20,811 nucleotides of DNA. Source: JANNRW01 sp031401815 (GTDB lineage: Bacteria; Desulfobacterota; Desulfuromonadia; Geobacterales; DSM-12255). How positions within the stretch are numbered: position 1 is the stretch's first letter; each line of letters starts with the position of its first letter. Positions 5,264 to 13,243 of the stretch are shown piece after piece. The translations under genes and the position numbers were made by a program. The DNA lies in the NCBI GenBank assembly GCA_031401815.1, contig JANNRW010000225.1:1-20811 (forward strand), written 5' to 3'. Below the pieces are notes generated by a model. The model saw only the letters and a list, made by a program, of their open reading frames with translations, was not told where the DNA came from and did not search any database.

Positions 5264-5512
5264 ATGCAAATCAATCAGAATAGACCTTTGGCTCGGAAGT
5301 CAGTCAACTTGTCTGCAAATGTCGACTTGATAAACCGGGTGAGAAGTGAAAAAGGGAACCTTTCAGCATTGCTGGAGAAGTCAATGATTGAATTCCTTTC
5401 CGAAAGACAGCTTGCCAAATGGAAAGAAGAGAGCAGAGCCTCATTTGATTCATACAACAGCATGATAGAAGAGCGTGGTCTACTTACGGAAGATATCGGA
5501 CTTCTGCTCTGA
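5264..5512 (+). CDS. ccdA: CcdA-family antitoxin
   Basis: An 82-residue protein matching CcdA. The N-terminal ribbon-helix-helix region (RKSVNLSANVDLINRVRSEKGNLSALLEKSM, about 11-41) binds the operator. The flexible C-terminal part, with KWKEESRASFDSYNSMIEERGLLTE (about 52-76), has the family's W...YN..IEE.GL pattern, which in CcdA wraps and strips the toxin from gyrase. AGAGG sits five bases before the ATG. The last base of its stop codon is the first base of the ccdB start, so translation is coupled. It is full length. Confidence 0.92.
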   Translation: MQINQNRPLARKSVNLSANVDLINRVRSEKGNLSALLEKSMIEFLSERQLAKWKEESRASFDSYNSMIEERGLLTEDIGLLL

Positions 5513-5817
5513 TGGCGCAGTTCGATGTCTATTCGAATCCGGGGACACTAACCCGCAAGCAGGCTCCATATCTTTTGGAAGTTCAGGGGCGGTTTGTCGA
5601 CAGATTGTCTACGTGCGTTGTTATTCCACTTGTGTGCCCCGAATATTTCACTGGAGCAACTATCCTTAATCCTGTCATTCCTGTAAACTCAGTTGATTAT
5701 TTGCTGTCAACAGCTGAAATTACTGCTGTGTTGCGGAAAATACTCGGCCTTCCGGTTGCGTCGGTGCGACCATATCGCAATGAGATAATAGCCGCAATCG
5801 ACAGACTGCTGCTGTAG
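5512..5817 (+). CDS. ccdB: CcdB-family DNA gyrase toxin
   Basis: A 101-residue protein, the same length as plasmid F CcdB. Family features include the opening QFDVYSNP, the core VQGRFVDRLSTCVVIPL (about 24-40) with the conserved VIPL strand, the central LNPVIPVNSVDYLLSTAEITAV segment, and a C-terminal helix RNEIIAAIDRLLL. CcdB traps gyrase-DNA cleavage complexes through residues at its extreme C terminus (Trp-Gly-Ile in plasmid F). Here the protein ends in RLLL with no Trp-Gly-Ile, so gyrase poisoning may be weakened or lost. The gene is coupled to ccdA by a 1-bp overlap. Confidence 0.9.
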   Translation: MAQFDVYSNPGTLTRKQAPYLLEVQGRFVDRLSTCVVIPLVCPEYFTGATILNPVIPVNSVDYLLSTAEITAVLRKILGLPVASVRPYRNEIIAAIDRLLL

Positions 5818-5878
5818 CACTTTCACAACACTCTGAAATTTGCCTCAAATTTAACTTTTAAAAATTCACAGGTTCCCC

Positions 5879-7093
5879 ATGTCTGACGATATTGCCATAA
5901 AGGTCGAAAACCTCACCAAAATATACAAGCTCTACAACTCCCCCATGGACAGGCTGAAAGAAGCCTTAAGCCCGATTCGGCGTAAATACCATCATGATTT
6001 TCACGCGCTCAATGATGTCAGTTTCGAGGTAAAGAAGGGGGAGACAGTAGGGATTATCGGCAAGAATGGCTCAGGGAAATCGACACTTCTTAAGCTGATA
6101 ACCGGTGTGCTTACCCCCACCAGCGGCACAGTTCAGGTCAACGGCAGGATATCCGCACTGCTTGAGTTAGGGTCGGGGTTCAATCCCGAATTAACCGGCA
6201 TTGAGAACGTCTACTTTAACGGAACCCTTATGGGGTACAACAAGGAGGAGATGGATAATCGTCTGGATGATATTCTGGGTTTTGCAGATATAGGTGAGTT
6301 CGTCAAACAACCGGTAAAAACCTATTCCAGCGGGATGTTTGTAAGACTGGCGTTTGCAGTAGCGGTGAATGTGAATCCTGAAATACTTATTGTTGATGAA
6401 GCTCTGGCAGTAGGGGATTTGAGGTTTCAAAAGAAATGCAAAATGAAGATGAATGAATTTAGAGATAATAAGATATCTCAGGTAATAGTTTCTCACAATA
6501 TGGCTGATATTACGACTGGATGTAAACGAGCACTTTATTTGAATAATGGCAATTTACTATATTTTGACGATGCATTTGAAGCAGTTGCAACTTATATAGG
6601 CGAAGAGAATTCTCTAATTGGTAAAAACATAGTAAATGATCAGAGCCAGTGTGAAGGCACTGGAGATTTGGTAGTTCATGAAGTCGCTTGTTATCAAAGT
6701 GATAAGCTGAAAGGGTGCTCACAAATACAGTATGGTAAGAACATTATCGTAGAAATAAAATATGAAGTATTTCAACCTATAGTCAGACCCGTATTAAGGG
6801 TAAATTTTTCTGCTACAGCGTATAGGTTTTTTGTAAATTTTGATTTCAAGCTTGAAGATAACGAATTTCAGAAATTGAAAGAACACGGTAATATACGGGT
6901 GGAAATACTTTCACCCAATATTTATCCTGGCAGCTATATGGCAAATATATCATTTCAAAGTGAAGAGATGAACACGCATCTCTTCCGGTGGTCAAACGCT
7001 TATGCTTTTAATATTATCCCCCCAGAGGGTATTTACATGCAGTCACCTTACGCACTGATTCATCTTGATGCACGCCTTTTGGAGATCAAATAA
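5879..7093 (+). CDS. wzt: Wzt-type ABC transporter ATPase for polysaccharide export
   Basis: A 404-residue ATPase. The nucleotide-binding domain has Walker A GKNGSGKST (61-69), signature YSSGM (149-153), Walker B ILIVDEAL (169-176) and the H-loop VSH (204-206); the A...GSGFNPELTGIENV region is typical of the polysaccharide and teichoic-acid exporter subfamily. Residues after about 245 form an extra C-terminal domain, as in Wzt proteins that recognise the modified end of an O-antigen chain. It would power export of the undecaprenyl-linked glycan across the inner membrane. The partner permease (Wzm) is not in the window. The gene opens the operon and its stop overlaps the next start (TAATG). 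Base composition becomes AT-rich after about 6425. Confidence 0.93.
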   Translation: MSDDIAIKVENLTKIYKLYNSPMDRLKEALSPIRRKYHHDFHALNDVSFEVKKGETVGIIGKNGSGKSTLLKLITGVLTPTSGTVQVNGRISALLELGSGFNPELTGIENVYFNGTLMGYNKEEMDNRLDDILGFADIGEFVKQPVKTYSSGMFVRLAFAVAVNVNPEILIVDEALAVGDLRFQKKCKMKMNEFRDNKISQVIVSHNMADITTGCKRALYLNNGNLLYFDDAFEAVATYIGEENSLIGKNIVNDQSQCEGTGDLVVHEVACYQSDKLKGCSQIQYGKNIIVEIKYEVFQPIVRPVLRVNFSATAYRFFVNFDFKLEDNEFQKLKEHGNIRVEILSPNIYPGSYMANISFQSEEMNTHLFRWSNAYAFNIIPPEGIYMQSPYALIHLDARLLEIK

Positions 7094-7734
7094 TGTCTTT
7101 CTGTAAAGCTTCTTTAAACCATCAATGCATCAACGGCAGAGAGTATCAATTTGATTATGTCGATTTTTGTATATCCAAAGGAGAAGCCGTTCTTGATATA
7201 GGCAGTGGCAACCATCCTTTCCCCTTAGCAACGCACTTGGCCGACTTAAAGACGGACGATAATTTTGATAGAGGAGGTGCAGAGCTGCATAAAGATGAGC
7301 GGCCTTTCTATAAGATTAATATTGAGTCTATGCCTTTTCAGAGCAAGGAGTTCGCTTTTGTTTACTGCTCACATGTGCTTGAGCATGTGAATGATCCAAT
7401 TGCTGCATGCAGAGAGATCATGAGAATTGGAAAACGTGGTTATATTGAAACACCAACAAGAGCATCTGACATGCTCTACAATTTTTCCAGGTTACATCGT
7501 TGGCATGTTGCTAAAGCAGAAAACGCACTTATTTTTGTTGAGTATTCGGATCGCGAACGGCAGGGAACTGGGATTCGTTACTTTATTGATCAACAGAAGA
7601 ATACAGAAGATAACCCAGTTAAACAATTAATTTACAATAATCGAGATTTGTTTTGTAACATGTTCTTGTGGGATAATAAGTTCAACGTTCATCTTTTTGA
7701 CAGAAGCGGTAATCATCGTCAGTTGGTAATATAA
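7093..7734 (+). CDS. SAM-dependent methyltransferase (class I)
   Basis: A 213-residue protein with a class I methyltransferase fold: motif I VLDIGSGN (33-40), a D-L segment after ATHLA (51-52), and the FAFVYCSHVLEHVNDP segment (87-102) seen in Methyltransf_11 proteins. The start and stop both use 1-bp TAATG overlaps with the neighbours, so it is translated as part of the operon. Directly after a Wzt-type ATPase, a role in modifying or capping the glycan is plausible, as non-reducing-end methylation terminates some ABC-exported O-antigens; the substrate is not visible in sequence. The C-terminal third has no recognisable motif. Confidence 0.82.
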   Translation: MSFCKASLNHQCINGREYQFDYVDFCISKGEAVLDIGSGNHPFPLATHLADLKTDDNFDRGGAELHKDERPFYKINIESMPFQSKEFAFVYCSHVLEHVNDPIAACREIMRIGKRGYIETPTRASDMLYNFSRLHRWHVAKAENALIFVEYSDRERQGTGIRYFIDQQKNTEDNPVKQLIYNNRDLFCNMFLWDNKFNVHLFDRSGNHRQLVI

Positions 7735-8807
7735 TGAAGCAAGCTGATTCGCTTAAAATTAGCTTTGGAATGATAGTCGTAAATGGTGAGCCGTTCATTA
7801 GGTATAATCTTGAAAACCTTTATCCGCATGCCCATGAGATACTGATAGTTGAGGGTGCAGTTGAGAAGTTTTACCATGCCGCTACGACAGATGGACACTC
7901 CATCGACAATACTGTTGAAATTATAAAAAATTTCCCTGATCCTGAATGTAAAATTAAGCTTATTCAACGAGAAGGTTTTTGGCCTGAGAAGGATGCCATG
8001 GCCAATGCATATATGAATATTTGCACTGGTGATTATATTTGGCAAGTAGATGTAGATGAATTTTACAAGCCAGACGATGTTGAAAAAGTACGTATGCTAC
8101 TAGCTTCAGATCCGGAGATTAGTCGTGTAGACATTAAGACAATAAATTTTTGGCGAGGATTTTCTGCTGTTTTGCAGGGAGCTACCTATATTTATGGCGC
8201 TGATGATTTTATCAGAATATTTCGATATAGACCTAACTATAGTTATGAGACCCACCGCCCACCTACTTTGATGGATGAGTGTGGGCACACATTTAATCAC
8301 AAGCGCATAATCTCAGCAAAAGAGCTAATTACTCTTTGCGAAGTATATATATATCACTATTCTTATGTTTTCCCTGAATATGTTAGATACAAAGCTGATT
8401 ATTACTCCAGAATGGGGTGGGGTGGTGGGCATGAAGATGGTATAGAATGGTATTCTAAAGAATGGATAGATTTTTCGAATCCCCTCCGAGTCCATATAAT
8501 CAAATTTCCTCCATCGTGGATTGTGCCTTTTCAAGGGGATCATCCAAAGATAATTAAAAAAATGAAGCAAGACTTAAATTTCATGGAATCGCAGGGAATA
8601 TTGCAATTTCTTAAAAATGAATTTCGTAGATACAAAAAAGTAGGAGAAAATTTATCATTGCTTATAATTATGCAAAAAAATAGCAAACAATCACGCTACA
8701 AGTTATTTTTCAGAGCGTTACAACAATTATGGTTTCCTCGTTCATTTCATGCAATACATGCGAATTACACGGTATTGAACACAGCAAAAACATTGATCAC
8801 TAAATGA
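7734..8807 (+). CDS. Glycosyltransferase, GT-A fold (family 2-like)
   Basis: A 357-residue protein. The N-terminal domain opens with SFGMIVVNGEPFIRYNLENLYPHAHEILIVEGA (10-42), typical of GT2-like nucleotide-sugar binding. The acidic metal-binding motif is DVDEF (106-110), preceded by KDAMANAYMNICTGDYIWQ. The later HYSYVFPEYVRYKADYY segment (about 212-228) resembles proteins annotated as glycosyltransferases acting on sugar chains. No membrane segment is evident, so it is probably a peripheral inner-membrane enzyme adding a sugar to a lipid-linked oligosaccharide. The coding sequence is strongly AT-rich, like its neighbours, which suggests transfer of this block. Donor and linkage are unknown. 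Confidence 0.8.
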   Translation: MKQADSLKISFGMIVVNGEPFIRYNLENLYPHAHEILIVEGAVEKFYHAATTDGHSIDNTVEIIKNFPDPECKIKLIQREGFWPEKDAMANAYMNICTGDYIWQVDVDEFYKPDDVEKVRMLLASDPEISRVDIKTINFWRGFSAVLQGATYIYGADDFIRIFRYRPNYSYETHRPPTLMDECGHTFNHKRIISAKELITLCEVYIYHYSYVFPEYVRYKADYYSRMGWGGGHEDGIEWYSKEWIDFSNPLRVHIIKFPPSWIVPFQGDHPKIIKKMKQDLNFMESQGILQFLKNEFRRYKKVGENLSLLIIMQKNSKQSRYKLFFRALQQLWFPRSFHAIHANYTVLNTAKTLITK

Positions 8808-8814
8808 GTTGAAT

Positions 8815-9687
8815 ATGGAAATTCACATTGAAAAAACTGGTAAACCTTGCAAGTTATGTAAGAGAGAAGATGGGGGACTTACTATACATTACCCACATTT
8901 TCTGTATAAAGTTGGAGATTTTGTCGCCCCTGATTGGTCTGCACATGTTAAGTACTACTGTCCTCACTGTGTTTTTCTTTGGACGGATATTTTTGATGCC
9001 TTGACATTGTCTGAGTACGGAGAGCGATATGTTGAAGCAAATTTTGATAGGCATCGCAGACCGGCTGAAGCTCGAATGAAAGCTGCACCTTTGTTGTTAA
9101 AAGAAGTAATTAAGCTTTCTGGAGGCGCAAGGTTCTTAGATTATGGAGTCGGTTATAATGTTCCATATATCTACGAATTGCGTGGACGTGGGATAGATCT
9201 TTGGGGTTGTGACATTTCGACAAAAGTACCATATAGTCGGTTCATTCGACAATTGCCGACCGAGAGCCTACCAGAAGGGACTTTTGATGGATTATACAGT
9301 CTAGACGTTGCTGAACATTTAGCTGATGTTGTCAACGACTATTTAACAATGGGGCGACTTCTTAAAGCAGGTGGTTACATTCTTCATAGTACTTACATGC
9401 TGCATAAAATGTGGGAGCCGAGCAAAGGTTTGCCAGACCATCCAATGCTTCGTAACCCTTGGCATATATCGCTATGTTCAGAAAAAGCGATGCATGTAAT
9501 TGCCGAGAAAGCTGGACTTCAGTTTATAAAAAGCTTACGTGTTAATACAGATACAGGTTTTGCATATCTTCTTAAAAAGCCTGGCACGAAAAAAATATCT
9601 TGTAGCCTAGTCGACCGATTTAAGGCAACAAAATTAATATCTTTATTAAATGCACATCTTCAATACGTAGAAAGTTGTTACAAATGA
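8815..9687 (+). CDS. SAM-dependent methyltransferase with N-terminal zinc-binding motif
   Basis: I prefer the ATG at 8815 over the in-frame TTG at 8809. The 290-residue product begins with a probable zinc site: CKLC (12-15) and CPHC (49-52). A class I methyltransferase core follows, with motif I FLDYGVGYN (107-115), an acidic residue D133 in WGCDIS, and GTFDGLYSLDVAEHLAD (155-171), which resembles the motif around the catalytic region of Methyltransf_23 proteins. LLKAGGYILHSTYM (182-195) is the usual next strand. Zinc-plus-methyltransferase layouts occur in sugar C-methyltransferases such as the TylCIII/NovU type, but this is shorter and I do not claim that activity. The stop overlaps the next start by ATGA. 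Confidence 0.8.
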   Translation: MEIHIEKTGKPCKLCKREDGGLTIHYPHFLYKVGDFVAPDWSAHVKYYCPHCVFLWTDIFDALTLSEYGERYVEANFDRHRRPAEARMKAAPLLLKEVIKLSGGARFLDYGVGYNVPYIYELRGRGIDLWGCDISTKVPYSRFIRQLPTESLPEGTFDGLYSLDVAEHLADVVNDYLTMGRLLKAGGYILHSTYMLHKMWEPSKGLPDHPMLRNPWHISLCSEKAMHVIAEKAGLQFIKSLRVNTDTGFAYLLKKPGTKKISCSLVDRFKATKLISLLNAHLQYVESCYK

Positions 9688-10598
9688 AAAGACTATTTAT
9701 ATCTACAGCATGCTTAAGTGGCGATAGAGCCCTTTTCCCAATTCTAGATTGCTTACACGAGTCGAACATTATGCAAGTTGAATTGAGCGCGCCACACGAA
9801 CACATACCTCAAGATCAACTGATAGATAACTTGAAATTGTATTGTCAGAAAGGGATGGAGTTTATTATTCACAATTACTTTCCCATTCCGCCCACAAATT
9901 TTGTTTTTAATCTTGCAACAAATGATTCAGATATCAGAGATCTATCAATACAGCACCTGGAGGACGCATTCAGTCTGACAAACCAGGTTGGCGCATCACT
10001 TTTTGCATTTCACCCTGGGTATTATTACGACGCAATCGAGGCGAGTAATGGCCAATTCATAATGGATCCGTATCTTAAGACGAACAAGAGAACTGCATAC
10101 AATAATTTCAAAAATAGCCTGAATCAGTGCAAATTACTTTCAAAGAAACATAATGTCTGGTTTGCTGTTGAAAATCTTTTTCCAATGCCAGTGGGAGAAT
10201 CTATAGCGGAGTCTTCGCTGTTTTGTCGCTTAGAAGAAATTGAGAAATTACAAGACGATCTTGCCGATAACCTGAAAATGGGATTATTGATCGATCTAGG
10301 CCATTTGCAGATTTCAGCTCACTATTTTGGATTTTCCAAAGACATTTTTATGGAAAAGATGATTTCCAGGTTCGAAAATAAAATATTTGAAATTCATTTA
10401 TCTGAAAATGACTCTATCAATGATACTCATGAGTGCTTTTCAAGTAAAGATTGCTGGCAGCTGGATTGGGCAAGACGACTAAATAAACTGAATTCATCAA
10501 TACCTGGGGGCATTAAATTTACACTTGAATCGAGAAGACTCAGTGGTGAACAGTTGAATTTGAACATAAGTATCATAAGAGAAGCTCTTGAGGGTTGA
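9684..10598 (+). CDS. TIM-barrel sugar isomerase/epimerase-like protein
   Basis: A 304-residue protein read from the ATG at 9684, which overlaps the previous stop. It matches the xylose-isomerase-like/AP-endonuclease-2 TIM-barrel family. Recognisable pieces are MQVELSAP (30-37), a FHPGYYY strand, FAVENLFP (metal-ligand Glu), MGLLIDLGHLQ (Asp and His), KIFEIHLSEND (His) and KFTLESRR (Glu), the ligand pattern expected for a divalent metal site. Such enzymes isomerise or epimerise sugars and sugar phosphates, or in some cases process other polyols. Its position between a methyltransferase and an NDP-sugar dehydrogenase suggests precursor supply for the glycan. The substrate is unknown. Confidence 0.78.
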   Translation: MKRLFISTACLSGDRALFPILDCLHESNIMQVELSAPHEHIPQDQLIDNLKLYCQKGMEFIIHNYFPIPPTNFVFNLATNDSDIRDLSIQHLEDAFSLTNQVGASLFAFHPGYYYDAIEASNGQFIMDPYLKTNKRTAYNNFKNSLNQCKLLSKKHNVWFAVENLFPMPVGESIAESSLFCRLEEIEKLQDDLADNLKMGLLIDLGHLQISAHYFGFSKDIFMEKMISRFENKIFEIHLSENDSINDTHECFSSKDCWQLDWARRLNKLNSSIPGGIKFTLESRRLSGEQLNLNISIIREALEG

Positions 10599-10601
10599 GA
10601 A

Positions 10602-12278
10602 ATGATTCGTAAAAACATACAAGATGTTTTCATACCTGAAGATGCAACAATTATCAGCGCTTTAGGAGTTGTCAGCGTAAATAGATTTAAAACAGGTTTC
10701 ATCGTCAAGGCAGATGGAACTTTGTATGGAGCGGTTTCTGAAGATGGTCTTATTCAAGGTTTGTTAAATGGTAAATTGCTTGATTCTGCAGTTAAGGAAA
10801 TTGCTAATACTTGCATAACTGCATTTAATGAAGGTGAACCTATTGGTAATGCATATAAGTTGCTTGATGCAATATTTAAAATCATTCCTGTTGTCGATAT
10901 CCACGGCAAATTGACAGGATACATTCCAGTACAGGCAAACGAATTCCCTTTCTGCAATATTCGAAATAAAAAAGTCGTTATCATTGGCCTTGGTTATGTT
11001 GGTTTGACACTGGCTCTAATACTTGCGGAGAAGGGTTTTTCTGTTACTGGCTTCGATGTTGACAAGAAGTTAATTGACTCCCTGAGGCAGATGAAGGCAC
11101 CTTTCTTTGAAAAAGGTATTTCCCGGTATATTACTAATCATGTCGGGAATAACTTGTTAGTAACTAATAATTCTGAAGAAGCCAGAGGAGATATTTACAT
11201 AATTACAGTCGGTACACCAATAGATAGGGCAACCAAAAAACCAAGGATAGAGCATGTTGAACAGGCAGTAACCACGATTGCCGTTAACCTTTCTAAAGGC
11301 AATCTGGTGGTACTTCGCTCGACAGTTCCTCTTGGAGTGACTCGTGAAAATGTAATACCTGTGTTGGAAAAGAGTTCTGGATTGAAGGTCGGTGAAGATT
11401 TCTACCTAGCATACTGTCCGGAACGAAGCATCGAAGGCTCTGCTTTGGAAGAGCTTCCCCATATTCCTCAGATTATAGCCGGATATGACCGTTCAAGTGC
11501 AGAAATGGCCAGTCGATTTTTCAATGAAATGACTGCCACGATTGTTGATGTTGGTGAGTTGGAAGCTGCTGAATTGTGCAAAATCATGGACAATACTTTC
11601 CGGGATATTCTTTTTTCCTATTCAAATCAAATGGCTGAAATATGTGAAAAGACCGGACTGGATTTCGATCTGTTGGTAGATGCTGTTAATCTCAAATATG
11701 GAAGAAATTCAATAAAGAAACCATCTCCTGGAGTGGGAGGCCCTTGTTTATCTAAAGATCCTTACATTCTTCTTGATGTTTGCAGAAGATATGGGATAGA
11801 TGCGCCATTGATAAAGGCTGGCAGGGAAGTGAACGAATGGGCACCAGAAAAGATACTATTTAAGGCTGAGCAGATGCTCGTCAAACAGGGTAAAAACTTG
11901 AAGACGGCGAAGATATTTATTGTCGGGTTTGCCTTCAAAGGAACACCTGAGACTTCCGATATGAGAGATTCGACGACATTGCATTTTTTAACAGAATTGA
12001 AAAAATATTCAGCTCAGATCTACGGGTATGATCCTGTTGTGCCAGCTAGTGAAATCCTTGCACTTGGTGTTGAATTTGTGGATATAAAACAGGGCTTTTT
12101 AGGTGCAGATGCGATTTTTGTAATGAATAATCATAAGTCTTATGAAGATTGGAACACTACCAGTTTGCTCGAAACGACTTCCACTCCCTGTTTGTTTTAT
12201 GATGCATGGAGAATTTTTGATCGTGTCGAGATAACTTCTGTCAAAGGTATTATTTATACGGGAGTTGGATGTGCCTGA
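10602..12278 (+). CDS. CBS-domain / NDP-sugar dehydrogenase fusion
   Basis: A 558-residue protein with two parts. Residues 1-115 look like a CBS pair: the first unit ends GFIVKADGTLYGAVSEDGLIQGLL (32-55) and the second has IPVVDIHGKLTGYIPV (95-110). Residues 120-558 are a UDP-glucose/UDP-ManNAc-type dehydrogenase: Rossmann motif GLGYVGL (129-135), STVPLGVT (240-247), YCPER (271-275), the catalytic Cys in GVGGPCLSKDP (C382), and the C-terminal GFAFKGTPETSDMRDS (442-457). It should oxidise C6 of an NDP-hexose or NDP-amino-sugar to the uronate with two NAD. The normal enzyme is about 430 residues, so the N-terminal addition is extra. It starts 3 bp after the preceding stop. Confidence 0.88.
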   Translation: MIRKNIQDVFIPEDATIISALGVVSVNRFKTGFIVKADGTLYGAVSEDGLIQGLLNGKLLDSAVKEIANTCITAFNEGEPIGNAYKLLDAIFKIIPVVDIHGKLTGYIPVQANEFPFCNIRNKKVVIIGLGYVGLTLALILAEKGFSVTGFDVDKKLIDSLRQMKAPFFEKGISRYITNHVGNNLLVTNNSEEARGDIYIITVGTPIDRATKKPRIEHVEQAVTTIAVNLSKGNLVVLRSTVPLGVTRENVIPVLEKSSGLKVGEDFYLAYCPERSIEGSALEELPHIPQIIAGYDRSSAEMASRFFNEMTATIVDVGELEAAELCKIMDNTFRDILFSYSNQMAEICEKTGLDFDLLVDAVNLKYGRNSIKKPSPGVGGPCLSKDPYILLDVCRRYGIDAPLIKAGREVNEWAPEKILFKAEQMLVKQGKNLKTAKIFIVGFAFKGTPETSDMRDSTTLHFLTELKKYSAQIYGYDPVVPASEILALGVEFVDIKQGFLGADAIFVMNNHKSYEDWNTTSLLETTSTPCLFYDAWRIFDRVEITSVKGIIYTGVGCA

Positions 12279-13233
12279 AAAAATACTTGTAACCGGTGGT
12301 TCAGGATTTATTGGCTCAAATTTAGTTCGGCATCTGGTCAGGCGTGGCAAGGATGTTCGCGTACTTGACAACAACTCCCGCGGATCACTTGCCAAGTTGT
12401 CTGACGTTATGGAAAATATTGAGTTCATAGAGGGAGATATCAGAGATGCTGAAATTGTAGACAGGGCTACTGCCGGGATTGATACCGTTTACCATCTGGC
12501 CTATATCAACGGCACAAAACATTTCTATGAGGTTCCCGAACTGGTATTGGAAGTTGGTGTAAAAGGGGCAATAAACACAATTGATGCAGCTTTGAAACAT
12601 CGGGTTAATAAGTATATTTTTGCATCTTCTTCCGAAGTCTATCAGACCCCAACACATGTTCCGACAAATGAAACAGAACGTTTGATAGTAGACGATATTT
12701 TAAACCCGCGGTTTAGCTACGGCGGCGGGAAAATTTTAGGTGAATTACTGACTGTAAACATGTTCAGAAGCACGGACACTATAAATATAATTTTTCGCCC
12801 ACATAACTTTTATGGACAGGATATGGGATATGAACATGTAATTCCCGAAATTGTCAGAAAGATTAAAGTGGCTACCGACAACTGGCAAAAATCTTATGCT
12901 GAAATAGAAATTCAGGGGAACGGAGAGGAAACCAGAGCGTTTTGTCACATTGAAGATGCTATACATGGGATTGTTCTTGCTGCTGACCAGGGTGAAAAAG
13001 CGCAGGTTTATCACATTGGACGATCGGAAGAGTGCTCGATAAAGAATTTGTTAGAAGCCATTGCTGGTATATTGAAAATTGAACTTACGATTAAAGCTGG
13101 AGAACTTCGACAGGGTAGCACACTTCGTAGATGTCCTGATATATCAAAAATTTCTCAATTGGGCTATTCACCCCGAATTAGCCTAAACGAGGGGCTACGG
13201 CGCACAGTCGAATGGTACAGAAATAATGTTTAA
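12271..13233 (+). CDS. NAD-dependent epimerase/dehydratase (extended SDR)
   Basis: GTG at 12271 is chosen: GGGAG (12260-12264) lies six bases upstream, whereas the in-frame TTG at 12265 abuts that site. The 320-residue product has the Rossmann motif GGSGFIG (9-15), a ribose-binding D33, DIRDA (56-60), the catalytic Ser in ASSSEVY (118-124) and the YxxxK pair Y150 and K154 in SYGGGK. This is the extended SDR family of NDP-sugar epimerases and 4,6-dehydratases. Between a dehydrogenase and an aminotransferase, it probably epimerises or oxidises the NDP-uronate or a keto intermediate. It overlaps the previous gene by 8 bp. Confidence 0.88.
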   Translation: MPEKILVTGGSGFIGSNLVRHLVRRGKDVRVLDNNSRGSLAKLSDVMENIEFIEGDIRDAEIVDRATAGIDTVYHLAYINGTKHFYEVPELVLEVGVKGAINTIDAALKHRVNKYIFASSSEVYQTPTHVPTNETERLIVDDILNPRFSYGGGKILGELLTVNMFRSTDTINIIFRPHNFYGQDMGYEHVIPEIVRKIKVATDNWQKSYAEIEIQGNGEETRAFCHIEDAIHGIVLAADQGEKAQVYHIGRSEECSIKNLLEAIAGILKIELTIKAGELRQGSTLRRCPDISKISQLGYSPRISLNEGLRRTVEWYRNNV

Positions 13234-13243
13234 GGGGTCTAAA

